Positions 36,001 to 45,356 of a stretch of 64,000 nt of DNA are shown piece by piece. The position numbers and the translations under genes are program-made. Source of the DNA: Corallococcus sp. (GTDB lineage Bacteria > Bacillota > Clostridia > Christensenellales > CAG-314); contig JAMPEJ010000004.1 of assembly GCA_023665205.1 (NCBI GenBank), forward strand, positions 29,112 to 93,111, given 5' to 3'. The number at the start of each line of letters is the position of its first letter. The first letter of the stretch is position 1. The notes under the pieces were generated by a model, which saw only the letters and a list, made by a program, of their open reading frames with translations, made no database searches and was not told where the DNA came from.

Positions 36001-36428
36001 ACAACGACGCCAAAATTACTAGGATTCCACAAAGAACTGCCGGATTCATAGGTCATAGACGAACTGCTGAGAGATGCCGAAAACTTATTGTTATTCAAAT
36101 AATTGTTTTGACCTACGTTTTTAAGCGCAATGCCTCCGTCAACAGTTTCCACTATCCACAACATATCGTTGTTGACCGCGCTTGTAACTTTGTTATCCTC
36201 CACGGTGACTGCGACGCCTTTTACCGCACTGCTGCCGTCTGCCGACAAAGCGTAACCCGATGCCGTGACCAGCAAAGCAGGGGTTTCCGACGCAACGATT
36301 TTGTTACTATCCGACTTTACGTATTCGTACTCCGTAGCGGCGCTTGCAAAGGGCATTGCCGCACACAACGTTGCAATGACGCAGACCGCCGCAAACGTTG
36401 CAAGCAATAGCCTTGATTTTTTTGCCAT
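33051..36428 (-). CDS. InlB-repeat surface protein, membrane anchored
   Basis: A 1125-residue exported protein. The signal peptide MAKKSRLLLATFAAVCVIAT ends near FASAA. The N-terminal about 300 residues contain repeated Ser/Tyr-rich beta segments ending in forms like DMLWIVE / DMLWQIDENGDIS, possibly lectin-like repeats. From about 340 to 1020 there are roughly nine InlB/Listeria-Bacteroides repeats (FDATGGEAV, FTGWFDKNNN, LTAGWKRAY). The tail has an Ala-rich helical region and a C-terminal membrane helix (VATIGGAVALAAAALILKRRFF) without LPXTG. The start at 36428 has GGAGG 8 nt upstream; the frame is open further upstream but lacks a signal peptide. A role in adhesion or substrate binding is inferred. 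Confidence 0.87.
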   Translation of the reverse strand: MAKKSRLLLATFAAVCVIATLCAAMPFASAATEYEYVKSDSNKIVASETPALLVTASGYALSADGSSAVKGVAVTVEDNKVTSAVNNDMLWIVETVDGGIALKNVGQNNYLNNNKFSASLSSSSMTYESGSSLWNPSNFGVVVSGTSVSGSNEDATNLFTYYQTEKSGGADTVKTYTKDTSGTLPTGKNFVVAYYISSSNTYWVMVSSQNTSYSSRLNATKITNGTADSLPAESVTSDMLWQIDENGDISQGGKYLTGSGSGWNVSLAMESAASSGSKWTFANNKLSNTSTSKSIQISSSGYAYLDSGSTLVIFVENEVEAGFMRNVSFAPGDGATGTMDAVSVAEGEYQLPECKFTKDGYAFAGWISDAFEGVKAAGEKVDVSADMTLTATWEINTWNITFSYDGKTEVRTVEKGKYFYLNKLTNYFPSATVEEGKIFADKWLGDDGKEYKTGANHLFTGNIVLTPIFADAVTITFDLAGGTSVNANNTSKIVAKGSSVNIYYGKYDSSLGTNIPAATKENCEFLGWEMDDENKTLIMGKLEDGNSLSVVITSDTVFTAKWKYDGYTLVFRADGTDEQELLVPKGSSANLTSLTLPEIEEGKYFAGWLCDGKLYQASDSFTPTGDMTFNAAVYDYVTVTIKFEGAADVVVGNIKQPTSNTDRNFQLKSPSEYGLTAPEGKVFYKWSYSVDGTPTQTGNAWLHLEQDTTFTAVLADAITVKFYVDANGGESNDNTFSQTGNNIEGITLPDSRSEWIQNHGPKGYTLVGWSLNKNASTTDYDVSSITSPKVVTESLTLYAVWNYNYYTITLTNGLSGDKEVTAEVTVLKTAASFTLDNLLSRKNGTGDDAVTFLSMFTVAHKDLSWKDSSNNIVRTDDTVTNNGDKTFTAVYTNTMYVITFDATGGEAVAEVKAAFGATITLPVTSKTGYVFTGWFDKNNNKFESTTMPGENITLTAGWKRAYTITFDTNGGNAVETLTYSEGDTISLPNATKLGYTFVKWQKDGTDFTTTTMPAENVTLTAVWTMDSALFATKLSAISSATTVEAKRAAILDADALIAAWTAAGEDLSALDTTALASAKADFNAMATGAAADLAVAEKLAGNLVATIGGAVALAAAALILKRRFF

Positions 36429-36755
36429 AAGTTTTTCCTCCATTAAATTTTTGGTCAGAGCGACAATTTCCGAGATCGTACGCCCAAGCCCAAGTAGGGG
36501 AACGTCCCATCTCGCCGAAAACGATTTTTGCATTTTTCGTACCGAGAGTGAGATAGGCGAGCCGCTTTTTGGACGTTTTTTGAAATATAGATAAATTTTT
36601 ATTGCTACGCACCGGCATGGACAAAACGAGTTTTTCCCGTACCGACAGCGGTATTCCCTTGCGGGAATGCAACGGGAGAAATACATATACTTCCCGTTGC
36701 CCCAACTTTTAGGTTTGTTTTCGTTTACATTGTTACATCGCTTACGCGTTGCCTG
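36429..36755 (-). promoter_or_regulatory. Long structured leader between two surface-protein genes
   Basis: About 330 nt without a supported gene. On the minus strand there are successive hairpins: GCAACGGGA...TCCCGTTGC (about 36669-36701), ATTCCC-GCAA-GGGAAT (about 36652-36667) and TACCG-ACAG-CGGTA (about 36640-36653), then CTATCTC/GAGATGG around 36509-36556. The octamer TCGGTACG occurs twice exactly 100 bp apart (36538-36545 and 36638-36645), each followed by A-rich sequence and CGTTTT. A weak promoter-like TTGTCC-N17-TAAAAA lies between. I did not recognise a riboswitch family. Confidence 0.45.
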
Positions 36756-39700
36756 TCATCCGATGATATTGGGCAAATGATTGCCGCCAACGCCGCTTAC
36801 GTTAAGTTTAAGCACTATCACGTTGTCGTTGGCATCTTTGGCAAGCAACGTTATGCCGTTGCCGGTACACAAACCGCCGTCACTGTTAAAGCCGACAGTC
36901 GCTTGCAAACCGGTGTAGGTAAAAGTGGTTCCCAACAATTCCTCCAACGGAGAGAAGTTTGCAAGAGTCTGCTGCAAAGCGGAGTCGTTTTCCATGTCGG
37001 CGCCGTAGTTGTACACTAGTCCGCGGTAGTCGGATATGCTTCCGCTAGTTTCGACAAAATTGTCTTGGTTGATGTTGTCAAGACCTCTGAACAACAGATC
37101 CATAGAATAATTTTTGTTGTCGACGACCGTTAAGCCCATTTCCGTTTTAGTATACGAACCCACCAACTGGTCTCCTTTTTTGGTAAAACGGAATACCACG
37201 TGTACGGGATGCAAATCCACGTCGCTTTCGCTATAACCCAAATCGGAATGCTGAGAGTAAGTGTAGAATACCAGTTTTCCTTTTTGACTGGGAGCGTCAA
37301 ACCAAAGCCTAAACACCAACCTGTACGTAGAAGCGTTATCGAAGTCTTTGCCGGAAGAACCCATCATTATGTCGTTGCCGAACGGAGTGCCGTCTGCAAA
37401 CCAGTGGTTTTTGCTGATACCCTGGTTTGTAAGCGACAGACTGAACGACTGAGAAAAATCGAACGGAGCAAACAGTTCGTCAACGTAAGTTCCCTGCGCC
37501 TTGGGCGGAGTATACAAAACGGACACTTCGTCGCTTTGACGGTACGCGTTGGCATCCGTAGGACGACGGTACACCGTGATCGTGTATGTCTTTTTCTCCT
37601 GCCAATCAATGCCCAACGAGGATAGATCCAAAGTATTACCATTGGATACTACGTCGCGTTTGACGGAGGTAGAGCCGAGTTTTACTTCCCAAGCGAAACT
37701 TTCGGAATTTGCCGACTCTCCCACTATGAGCAAGCCGGTTTTGTTATCCAACGAAACCGAAGGAGTTTCCACTTTGGGTAAAGTGGACAAAATTACCACC
37801 ATACGATCGGACAAAGGACCGTCCAAATAAGTCACGCCGTCGCCCAAAGCCTGCAAACTGACGTAATAAGTTTTAGGCGTAGCAACAACTCCCAGTTCGC
37901 TCACTGTTTTGAGGTCGAAACCGTTTGTAAAATCATCGATAACCGTAATAGGCTGCGTAGCAGTGCTGCCGTCGTAAACGTACAGTTTGTAGCCTGCCGC
38001 ATTGGCGTTTTCCGTAAAGTTGACGATACCCAAGTCCGTCACCGTTACGTTATGTTTTGCATCCAAATAACTTTGCAAAGCGGGATACGTAGTATCGGGC
38101 GTGCCGCCTGCGGGTAAAGTCAACGTTGTGCCGTCGTAACTGAAAGAGGCATATCCGCTAAACGGTTTGGTATGAGATCCGCTGCTACCCACGACGTTGA
38201 TAACGCCTGAGTAGTAGAATCCGGATAATTTACCTGCGGAGACTTGAACGCTTACAAAATCCAGTTGCACCGTCCAACGGTAGGAATCGGAAAAACCGAT
38301 AACGGAATTGCTTTCCAAATAATTTTCCGAACCGCTGTAACGCGCGATCACTGCGGAAAGTTCGTCCATAAATTCCGACTTACCGTAGAACTTGCCGTCC
38401 TTGCCCTCGTAGAACCAATCCGCCGAGATCAATTGAGAAATAGGATACGCCCAAGAAAGCCATTCGTTAGCTTTTTCAACGTCGTTACTCGTCCAAGTTA
38501 AATCTATCGGCGCAGAGGTATTGGAATCGGTATGCTGCACGCGCAAACAACCGTTTTCAAAGTACAAATAATAATATTTGCCGCCGCTTGCCAATATGCG
38601 GGTTATACCGTTGTAATGTACGTACGTATCGGAATCGGAACCGTACACTCCGCCGAGTTCGTCCTCGTCGTCAAATACGAATTTGTCCGTGTAGGTGTAG
38701 CCTGTCGCATTTGTAGATGCGATAGCCGCCGCAAGAGCGTCTACAGAACCGCCGACTTTTTCTTCGCCGGGTGCAATACAACTGTCCGCAGTGATGCCGT
38801 TAGGCAATGTGAGTGACGGCGTTGAATAGTCGGTTATTACAAGTTCTTTCATAAAGAGTTCCTTGCTTTCACCGTACAGTTCCACTTGGGTAGCGGCGGT
38901 GACTTTGGCTATCTTACCGTCGTTCATATATACGCGCAGATAAACGTAATTTTCCGTTTCGCCGGCCTCGGGATACACCAGATCCATATCGCCGAACAAG
39001 GCTTTGCCCGCCGCCGTCATCGTGCGGACGTCGGAATACTCAAAGAACTTGCCCTCTGCGTTGTATGTAAACTTGTCGGCGTTTAAGTATTTAACGGAAA
39101 CCGCGGGATACTTACAGTTGAAAGTGATTGCGCTTCCGCTACCGGAGATACCCAACAAGTACTGATTGTAGTCGTAGTTGTTTTTGTAACTGTATTGGTC
39201 GCAATATATATCGTAACCGTTGTTAGTGTTGGGCGCGATAAGGAAGAAAGCATCCAACTCGTCATTATAGACAAAGAACATATCCTTGCCTGCGCCTTGC
39301 GTTGCGGTTTGATCGCCCCAAGTGTAACTGTATGCGTTGGTAACGATTTTACCTACGTTTCCGTTGGTAAGGATCGTGACCGGATTGTACACGAAGCCGC
39401 TGAACGTATTGCCTGCAAGCGTGTAGTACGACGTAAAGGAACTGAGATTACTCAAGGCCTGTTTAAGTTCCGCATTAGTATACGCTCTGTCGCCCGTGGG
39501 CACGTTACGCTCAGCGTCGTCGGGGTTCAATTCCGGATACAAACCGCTCGGGCGGCTGATATCGGAATAGAAGGAATCTTCCGTAGGGAATCCGGCAACG
39601 ACTTCCGCCAAAGACGAACTGCTTGTATCCAACGTGATCGTATGAGTGTAGTAATACAAAGTGGCCGCAGTACCCTGACCTATTTGATATGTATCCACCA

Positions 39701-41285
39701 CTTGCGACTTGGCAGAAATGCTCGTTACAACTCCGTTAGAGTCAAAACGCAGTACAAACTCCGTATAGGTGGACTGGTACTTGTCCGGAGCACCGGAAGC
39801 GTTGCCCAAAATAAGGTTTCCTGCCTCGTCGGCGTAATCCTCTGTAGCGTACCACAAAGCGTCTGCTCCGCTGCCCAACTTTGCAAACTGCGCGGGATTA
39901 AGTTCATTAAGACGAGCAAGGTAAACCATCAGAAAACCCGCTTCGATATCTTCGATAGGTTCGGCAACGTAGTACGATCCGTTAAATTCGTAGGAGCCTT
40001 CCGGATTTTGCGCATAGGTCATCCAATAAGGTTCCGGACCGTCGTCGCGGGCAAACGCCCAATCGCGGTATGCAGGCAACCATGCGCCCGTTTCGGCAGA
40101 GTACTCTACGGAGCCGATATTGTTACCTATGTAGTAGTTTAGATAATAGTTGTCCGCAATCGCCGCAACGGAGTTTTCAATAAGCAGACCGTAGCCGGCA
40201 GAATAGTTTTCCGGCATAGTCTTGTTGAAATACTGCGTAAGTTCCGCAATGGAATCCACAGTAGGAGTTGCGGTTATTTTCCACTTGGCGTAGAAAAAGT
40301 CATTGCCGCTTAAAGTATAAGGGAATTTGATTGCCTCGCCCGCAAAACTTTCGGTCGTGTACCAGCCTTGAAATTCCGCGCCCGTCCGTACGGGATCGGT
40401 AAGCACAAGTTTAGCACCCGTTTCACCCTCGATTGCAGGCAAACCCTGTTGAGTTTGAGCTAGGCTGACCGGCGTACCGTTTATAGTAGCCGTAATACCA
40501 GTGCCGGCGTTTACCAACACTATAACGCTGGTTTCCGGCGTTTCCGTATTATCTTTCCACTTGGCGTAAAAAGTTGTATCTTCAGTCAAAGTGTAAGGGA
40601 ATGTGACGGGAGTAGTACAAGCATTATCGGTACACCAGCACTCGAATTCGCTGCCAGTCTTGGTCGGCGTAGGCAAATCGGTTCTGTACACTACCTTTAC
40701 GTTTTCCAACGGCTCGATCAAATCGCCCTCCATCGGGTTCAAGTAGAGCGTATAGCCGCTGCCTTGTTCCCATTTGGCGTACAAAGTGATATCGCGAGGT
40801 ACAGTGTAAGGGAAAACGACCGGCTCGCCGCTGCAAGCGTAGTTATCGAACCATCCCACAAATACGTGTCCGGCCCAAGTCGGAACGGGTTTTTCCGCAA
40901 CTACGGCAACTTTTTGCGTAGCGACCGCGGAACCGCCCGCAGACTCGAAAATTACAGTATAGACGTTTGCAGGAGTTTTTTCTTCCCACTTGGCATAGAA
41001 TACGGTGTTTTCCGTAAGAGTGTAAGGCCAAGAAGGAACTTCCTTGGTAAATTTTTCGTCCAAATACCAACCTAACAAACGGTAACCCTCTTTGGTTGCT
41101 TCGGGCTCGTTGACGACGGAACAACTGACGCCGAACTCAAGGTCGACTTCTTTGCCGTCTAAAATAACCTTTCCGCCGTTGGCGTTGAATTTTGCAACGT
41201 AGGTTTCACCGCCGCATGCGGCAAGCGTAAACGATACGCAAAACACTAACGTCAATGCAAACAAAATGATAAGTTTCTTTTTCAT
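36756..41285 (-). CDS. Giant InlB-repeat lipoprotein
   Basis: A 1509-residue lipoprotein (lipobox LAAC, Cys24). Residues of about 27-340 hold five InlB/Listeria-Bacteroides repeats, each closing with a FYAKW or LYAKW motif and containing a GWF/GWY core (for example FVGWFDNYACSGEPVVFPYT). Most of the rest is beta-type sequence of unknown family, with several similar segments (FTYNAEGKFFEYSDVRTM, YTDKFVFDDEDELGGVYG). Near the C-terminus a fibronectin-like stretch is possible (TYPALQ..., KTYTITVYRRPTDANAY). The protein is likely anchored through its lipid and exposed outside. It follows the 827-residue lipoprotein gene by about 120 bp. Confidence 0.87.
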   Translation of the reverse strand: MKKKLIILFALTLVFCVSFTLAACGGETYVAKFNANGGKVILDGKEVDLEFGVSCSVVNEPEATKEGYRLLGWYLDEKFTKEVPSWPYTLTENTVFYAKWEEKTPANVYTVIFESAGGSAVATQKVAVVAEKPVPTWAGHVFVGWFDNYACSGEPVVFPYTVPRDITLYAKWEQGSGYTLYLNPMEGDLIEPLENVKVVYRTDLPTPTKTGSEFECWCTDNACTTPVTFPYTLTEDTTFYAKWKDNTETPETSVIVLVNAGTGITATINGTPVSLAQTQQGLPAIEGETGAKLVLTDPVRTGAEFQGWYTTESFAGEAIKFPYTLSGNDFFYAKWKITATPTVDSIAELTQYFNKTMPENYSAGYGLLIENSVAAIADNYYLNYYIGNNIGSVEYSAETGAWLPAYRDWAFARDDGPEPYWMTYAQNPEGSYEFNGSYYVAEPIEDIEAGFLMVYLARLNELNPAQFAKLGSGADALWYATEDYADEAGNLILGNASGAPDKYQSTYTEFVLRFDSNGVVTSISAKSQVVDTYQIGQGTAATLYYYTHTITLDTSSSSLAEVVAGFPTEDSFYSDISRPSGLYPELNPDDAERNVPTGDRAYTNAELKQALSNLSSFTSYYTLAGNTFSGFVYNPVTILTNGNVGKIVTNAYSYTWGDQTATQGAGKDMFFVYNDELDAFFLIAPNTNNGYDIYCDQYSYKNNYDYNQYLLGISGSGSAITFNCKYPAVSVKYLNADKFTYNAEGKFFEYSDVRTMTAAGKALFGDMDLVYPEAGETENYVYLRVYMNDGKIAKVTAATQVELYGESKELFMKELVITDYSTPSLTLPNGITADSCIAPGEEKVGGSVDALAAAIASTNATGYTYTDKFVFDDEDELGGVYGSDSDTYVHYNGITRILASGGKYYYLYFENGCLRVQHTDSNTSAPIDLTWTSNDVEKANEWLSWAYPISQLISADWFYEGKDGKFYGKSEFMDELSAVIARYSGSENYLESNSVIGFSDSYRWTVQLDFVSVQVSAGKLSGFYYSGVINVVGSSGSHTKPFSGYASFSYDGTTLTLPAGGTPDTTYPALQSYLDAKHNVTVTDLGIVNFTENANAAGYKLYVYDGSTATQPITVIDDFTNGFDLKTVSELGVVATPKTYYVSLQALGDGVTYLDGPLSDRMVVILSTLPKVETPSVSLDNKTGLLIVGESANSESFAWEVKLGSTSVKRDVVSNGNTLDLSSLGIDWQEKKTYTITVYRRPTDANAYRQSDEVSVLYTPPKAQGTYVDELFAPFDFSQSFSLSLTNQGISKNHWFADGTPFGNDIMMGSSGKDFDNASTYRLVFRLWFDAPSQKGKLVFYTYSQHSDLGYSESDVDLHPVHVVFRFTKKGDQLVGSYTKTEMGLTVVDNKNYSMDLLFRGLDNINQDNFVETSGSISDYRGLVYNYGADMENDSALQQTLANFSPLEELLGTTFTYTGLQATVGFNSDGGLCTGNGITLLAKDANDNVIVLKLNVSGVGGNHLPNIIG

Positions 41286-41356
41286 AGCTATTCTCCATTA
41301 TATACGACGCACTGCTTAAACAAATAAAATTTTGCCACAAGCCTTTAACGTCGAAC

Positions 41357-41387
41357 GAGGGAACCCCCTCTTAAGCGGTAAAACCGC
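41357..41387 (-). other. Tandem short hairpins in an intergenic gap
   Basis: Two adjacent inverted repeats, GAGGG-AACC-CCCTC (41357-41370) and GCGGT-AAA-ACCGC (41375-41387), in the 119-bp gap between two lipoprotein genes. No T-run follows on the minus strand, so a processing or attenuation role is more likely than full termination. Confidence 0.5.
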
Positions 41388-41404
41388 CTATCGGTTGTTT
41401 TTGG

Positions 41405-43888
41405 TCAATCCGCCGCGCCGTCTTCGGGGAAAACGGTCGTGCCGAAGTTTGACAAAGTCGCGGACATCGTATTGTTAGTAGTTACGGTTGCTCCGGTTTC
41501 GGAATCCGTCTCTGTAACGGTTACGTACATACGAACGCCGGTGACGTATCCGCCGTCGACAGTCAGTTCTATGTCAGTGACGGTTGTAGTTTCTCCGAAA
41601 AATCCCGTCCAATAAAATGCAAAAGCATCGTTATCGTAATCGGCGAAATCGGACACGTGGCAAATATACGTTCCGGTTGCGGCGTTGTACTTCAAGTGAC
41701 CTTGAAGCAAAGCAAAGTCGAATTTCAACACATTGTAGAACACGCAATCTGCAGTACTGTCTATCGGCTCGCGCGGGGTTTCTATACCGCCCAAAATTTC
41801 GTAATACTTGCCCTCGTCGGCTTTGTACAAGTAGTTTTTGCTCCAAGTACCGGTTACTATTCCGGTGCTGCTTAAATCGAAACCGTCCACACGGATATCG
41901 TTATCTACGAAATACATAGTGTAGCCGTTGCCGTGTTCGTTGATAGTGACGTTGGAATAGTCGGCGTTAAGCGCGGCGTCGATTTCCGCAGTGTCGGCGA
42001 CTTCCGTAGTATCGAACACACCCGGAATTACAATTTCCGTAGTATCATAATTCTCGTATGCGCCGCTTACTTGCATATAAAATCTATCGGACGAATCCGT
42101 ACAGTCGGCAAGGAAATACCACTCGGTCACGTTGTTGTCGGCATCCAGTTTGAAAGTAAAAGTCATGACGGTTGCCGAAGTAAACTCGGTCAAACCGAAT
42201 ATTTGCGACACTTTGGCGTGAACGGCGGCAAGCGAATCCGCCGTAACTACGTATACGCCGTCGGCAGTCGCTCCGAACATATCCGCGGTAAATCCGAAAT
42301 CGGCAAAGGAAACGCAGTAGGTGGCTTTTGCAACAGTACCTGCTATTTGCTGACTGTAATAGTCGCCGTGTTCGTTGTAAAACAAATGCAATACGCCCGC
42401 AGTCGAGCTGATCGGCCTGAACAACGTTGTTTGCAAATTGTCGTAGTACTCAAAATCTCCGCGCATAGCAAGTTGCCGTACAACGTCATAGGTTGCATTA
42501 GCCGTCAATTTGCCGGAATAAGTATCCGTAAACGCGTACTCGCCGATTTTGTAACTGTTTACGTACGAATAAGTAACGCTTGTATACGTTTTTGCAAGCG
42601 CTTCCGTAAGAGCCGCAGTTTGTGCAGGCGTAAGCGCAGAACCCTGTTCGGGAGAAGTATACTCGGGAATTTCCGGTTCGCCGGGGTTAGTAGGCTTGCC
42701 TTCGGTAGCGCCCTCGGGCAATGTAACCGAAGTTCCGTTGACGTTGCTCCAAGTGAATGAAATAATACCGTCATAGGATACGCTGTCCGATTTTCTTGTG
42801 TAGTAACCGGTAACCTTAGTAAGATAAGTGCCGTCCGTTTCCAACTCTATTTTAGTAAAAGTTCTCGTGTCGTTTTCTGAAGCGTAAAACAACATTTCTG
42901 CAACGTCCGTCAAGTATGCGTTTTTAACTACGAAGCCGGTGCTCGATTCTCTGCTGAAATACAACTTGGATACGGGTAAATTTCCGTATTCGTCCAAGCA
43001 ATCGTACGGCGCGTAACCGATAGGCCAATAGTACGCATAAGTTGCGGCGTCGTTTTCCCAAGAATAGGCGGTATATCTCCAACTGTCCGCACCGCTGCCG
43101 CTTTGGAAATAGTACAGCAACTTATCCGTCGGGAAATCGATCGATATGTAGGAAGTTTCTTCTACGTTATCGATATAGTTTTTCTTGTATATTTCCACAA
43201 GACTGCCCGTGTCTCCCAAAACGATTTTATCTCTTTCGATAATCGGGAAATCCGGCAAATCCACCATCTGATCGCGATATTCCACCGTGTAACTGTCGTA
43301 TTCCTTTTTGAACAACGTTTCGAGTATTTCCGTATCGTCGGGATCTACGTTTGTGTAAGTTACGGAAACTTCCGTAGTGTACGGTTTCCCCTCGTAAGTG
43401 TAGGTTACGGTGTAAACAACGACGCCTTCCGCTCCTTCCGTTCCGCTTTTGACAACGGCGGTAAGATTAGGATTGCTCTGCGCAGAACCGTTGACCGTTA
43501 CCGTTACGTGGTCTTTCCACACTATTGCAGTACCCAGGCGTTGAACAAAGTTTTCGCCCTCCAAAACGACGTTATCCGCCTTGAAGTTGACAAAACCGTT
43601 TTTAGTGTAGTTAGTTCCGTTGTGCGTATACGTCACGCGATACGTGCACCTGCCCGCCTCGTTGGGATTGCCGTCGACAAGAGTGCAAGTGACTTGCGGA
43701 TTTGTCACTTCTTCTCCGTTGACGGTAACTTTTACGTGACCGTTAAAATCCGGAGTTTCGCCCACTTTCAGTTCCAACGTATCCAATACGGTGATAGTGA
43801 CAACGTCGGCCGGATCGTCGTTACAAGCGACGAGGCACAGCGACAGCGCCAATACGACCGCTAAAAACGCTACTGTAATTTTTTTCAT
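41405..43888 (-). CDS. Large lipoprotein with two Ig-like N-terminal units
   Basis: An 827-residue lipoprotein (MKKITVAFLAVVLALSLCLV, lipobox LVAC, Cys22). Residues of about 25-185 contain two similar Ig-like units (LKVGETPDFNGHVKVTVNGE then RCTYRVTYTHNGTNY; RLGTAIVWKDHVTVTVNGSA then VVYTVTYTYEGKPY). The remainder is beta-rich, with two related halves joined near IPEYTSPEQGSALTPAQTAA, each with a YYYW/FYWTGF-type segment. No enzyme motif was found. The start at 43888 has AAGGAG upstream; a start 13 codons earlier lacks a signal peptide. It follows the small membrane gene of opp operon 2 by 39 bp and may be cotranscribed with it. Confidence 0.85.
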   Translation of the reverse strand: MKKITVAFLAVVLALSLCLVACNDDPADVVTITVLDTLELKVGETPDFNGHVKVTVNGEEVTNPQVTCTLVDGNPNEAGRCTYRVTYTHNGTNYTKNGFVNFKADNVVLEGENFVQRLGTAIVWKDHVTVTVNGSAQSNPNLTAVVKSGTEGAEGVVVYTVTYTYEGKPYTTEVSVTYTNVDPDDTEILETLFKKEYDSYTVEYRDQMVDLPDFPIIERDKIVLGDTGSLVEIYKKNYIDNVEETSYISIDFPTDKLLYYFQSGSGADSWRYTAYSWENDAATYAYYWPIGYAPYDCLDEYGNLPVSKLYFSRESSTGFVVKNAYLTDVAEMLFYASENDTRTFTKIELETDGTYLTKVTGYYTRKSDSVSYDGIISFTWSNVNGTSVTLPEGATEGKPTNPGEPEIPEYTSPEQGSALTPAQTAALTEALAKTYTSVTYSYVNSYKIGEYAFTDTYSGKLTANATYDVVRQLAMRGDFEYYDNLQTTLFRPISSTAGVLHLFYNEHGDYYSQQIAGTVAKATYCVSFADFGFTADMFGATADGVYVVTADSLAAVHAKVSQIFGLTEFTSATVMTFTFKLDADNNVTEWYFLADCTDSSDRFYMQVSGAYENYDTTEIVIPGVFDTTEVADTAEIDAALNADYSNVTINEHGNGYTMYFVDNDIRVDGFDLSSTGIVTGTWSKNYLYKADEGKYYEILGGIETPREPIDSTADCVFYNVLKFDFALLQGHLKYNAATGTYICHVSDFADYDNDAFAFYWTGFFGETTTVTDIELTVDGGYVTGVRMYVTVTETDSETGATVTTNNTMSATLSNFGTTVFPEDGAAD

Positions 43889-43927
43889 TGTATACTCCTT
43901 AACTAACGCTCTTTGTTTTAAGCGCAT

Positions 43928-44188
43928 TTACCTTAGCCACAAATACAACGCCACCGCCACAACGGAAAAAGCGACTATCCCTATCAAAAACGGCAAACCG
44001 TAAACCTGAAATGCCGCCCTGATCATTGCGTGGCGTTCCTTGCGGGAAAGTTTTACTTTTTGTTTATTCTTTTCGGCAAGCTGCTCTACTTCCTCAGGCG
44101 TTTTGCCGTACAAGCCCGCCATAGAGTAGATTGTTTCGCCGGTATCTTCTTTGTAGATAACTTTAATTTTATTCTTTTTCTTTTTCAT
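43928..44188 (-). CDS. Small single-pass membrane protein at the end of opp operon 2
   Basis: An 86-residue protein with a basic start ([20 protein letters not shown]), a helical middle (GKTPEEVEQLAEKNKQKVKL) and a C-terminal membrane helix at about 63-85 (FQVYGLPFLIGIVAFSVVAV). No family recognised. It overlaps the end of oppF by 20 bp, so coupling is likely. A start eight codons upstream is possible but is less typical. Opp operon 1 also ends with a small membrane protein, although the two are not obviously homologous. Confidence 0.75.
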   Translation of the reverse strand: MKKKKNKIKVIYKEDTGETIYSMAGLYGKTPEEVEQLAEKNKQKVKLSRKERHAMIRAAFQVYGLPFLIGIVAFSVVAVALYLWLR

Positions 44189-45353
44189 TGCTGAACAAGT
44201 GGCAGGAAACAAAGTGTCCCTTGCTGATTTCCACCGCTGCGGGAGCGACTTTTTTGCACAGTTCCGTACAATGCTTGCAGCGCGTATGGAATTTGCACCC
44301 CGCGGGAGGATTGGCCGGACTGGGAAGTTCGCCTTCCAACGCCTCGGGTTTGGCCTTGCGGTGAGGATTGGGAACTGGTACGGCGCTGAACAAAGCCTGC
44401 GTATACGGGTGCGAGGCGTGTTCGCAAATATCCGAAGTGCTACCGAATTCCACGATATTTCCCAAATACATTACCGCAATCGTGTCGCTGATATATTTTA
44501 CCACGGACAGGTCGTGAGAGATGAACATATATGATATTCCTTCTTCCTGCTGCAGTTTTTTGAGTAGATTGATGACCTGCGCTTGTATAGACACGTCCAG
44601 CGCAGAAACAGGTTCGTCGCAGATAACAAGTTTAGGTTTGACGGCAAGCGCCCTTGCAATACAAATACGTTGACGCTGTCCGCCGCTAAACTCGTGCGGA
44701 TATCTGTCGTAGTAGTGGCGCTGCAATCCGCAACGTTTCATTACGTCCAACACGTAATCGTGCACTTCGCTTTTAGGTACGATATTGTGTACTTTTACGG
44801 CTTCGCTGATAATAGCGCCGACCGTCATACGGGGAGGAAGCGACGAATAAGGATCCTGAAACACAAGTTGCAGTTCCGTCCTTAGAGGCGTCAATTCCTT
44901 GTGTTTGAGTTTTGCTAATTCAAAACTTTTGCCGTTTTGATCGAAATACATTGCCGAGCCTTCGGTTATATCGTACAGGCGCAAAATCGTACGACCGAGC
45001 GTAGTTTTGCCGCAACCGGATTCTCCCACTATGCCGATGGTTTTGCCCCTTTCCAAATTGAAGGAAACGCCGTCCACGGCACGCAAATAGCGTTGTGTTT
45101 TTCCGAAAAAGTTTTTGCTGACAGGAAAATACTGTTTAAGTCCGCGGACGCGCAAAATATAATCTTTGCTCGGATCGTAGTTGGGTTCAACGGGCAATTC
45201 CGTTTCGACGTCCTTTTGCTGCACGGAACCGTTGGTTTCAACTGGGATCTCAGTAGTTTGCGACGCTTCTTCAGCAACGGCAGCCGTAGATTTTTCCGTC
45301 GTCGTATTAAGTTCGGTAGCGTCGTTTACAACGCTTTTTTCTTTGTTTTTCAT
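44169..45353 (-). CDS. oppF: Oligopeptide ABC transporter ATPase OppF-like
   Basis: A 394-residue ATPase of the second peptide importer. Walker A is GESGCGKT at 110-117, the Q-loop is in [14 protein letters not shown], the signature is FSGGQRQR at 222-229, and Walker B is KLVICDE at 241-247. An N-terminal extension of about 60 residues is Glu/Thr/Val-rich and probably disordered. The C-terminal region carries a Cys cluster ([15 protein letters not shown], then SCHL) typical of this ATPase subgroup. Unlike the operon 1 copy it has only a slight insertion before the Q-loop. It starts 3 bp after oppD. Confidence 0.93.
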   Translation of the reverse strand: MKNKEKSVVNDATELNTTTEKSTAAVAEEASQTTEIPVETNGSVQQKDVETELPVEPNYDPSKDYILRVRGLKQYFPVSKNFFGKTQRYLRAVDGVSFNLERGKTIGIVGESGCGKTTLGRTILRLYDITEGSAMYFDQNGKSFELAKLKHKELTPLRTELQLVFQDPYSSLPPRMTVGAIISEAVKVHNIVPKSEVHDYVLDVMKRCGLQRHYYDRYPHEFSGGQRQRICIARALAVKPKLVICDEPVSALDVSIQAQVINLLKKLQQEEGISYMFISHDLSVVKYISDTIAVMYLGNIVEFGSTSDICEHASHPYTQALFSAVPVPNPHRKAKPEALEGELPSPANPPAGCKFHTRCKHCTELCKKVAPAAVEISKGHFVSCHLFSNEKEKE

Positions 45354-45356
45354 AGT

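Noticed and set aside
36307..36705. Minus-strand frame of 132 codons across the leader and start of the InlB-repeat gene
   Set aside because: It overlaps a good signal-peptide gene in another frame and lacks a strong ribosome site. Kept only as an observation in the leader finding.
40280..41000. Repeated sequence suggesting a CRISPR or DNA repeat array
   Set aside because: The repeats (CCACTTGGCGTA and similar) are coding InlB repeats at about 210-270 bp spacing with diverged copies, not short identical repeats with spacers.
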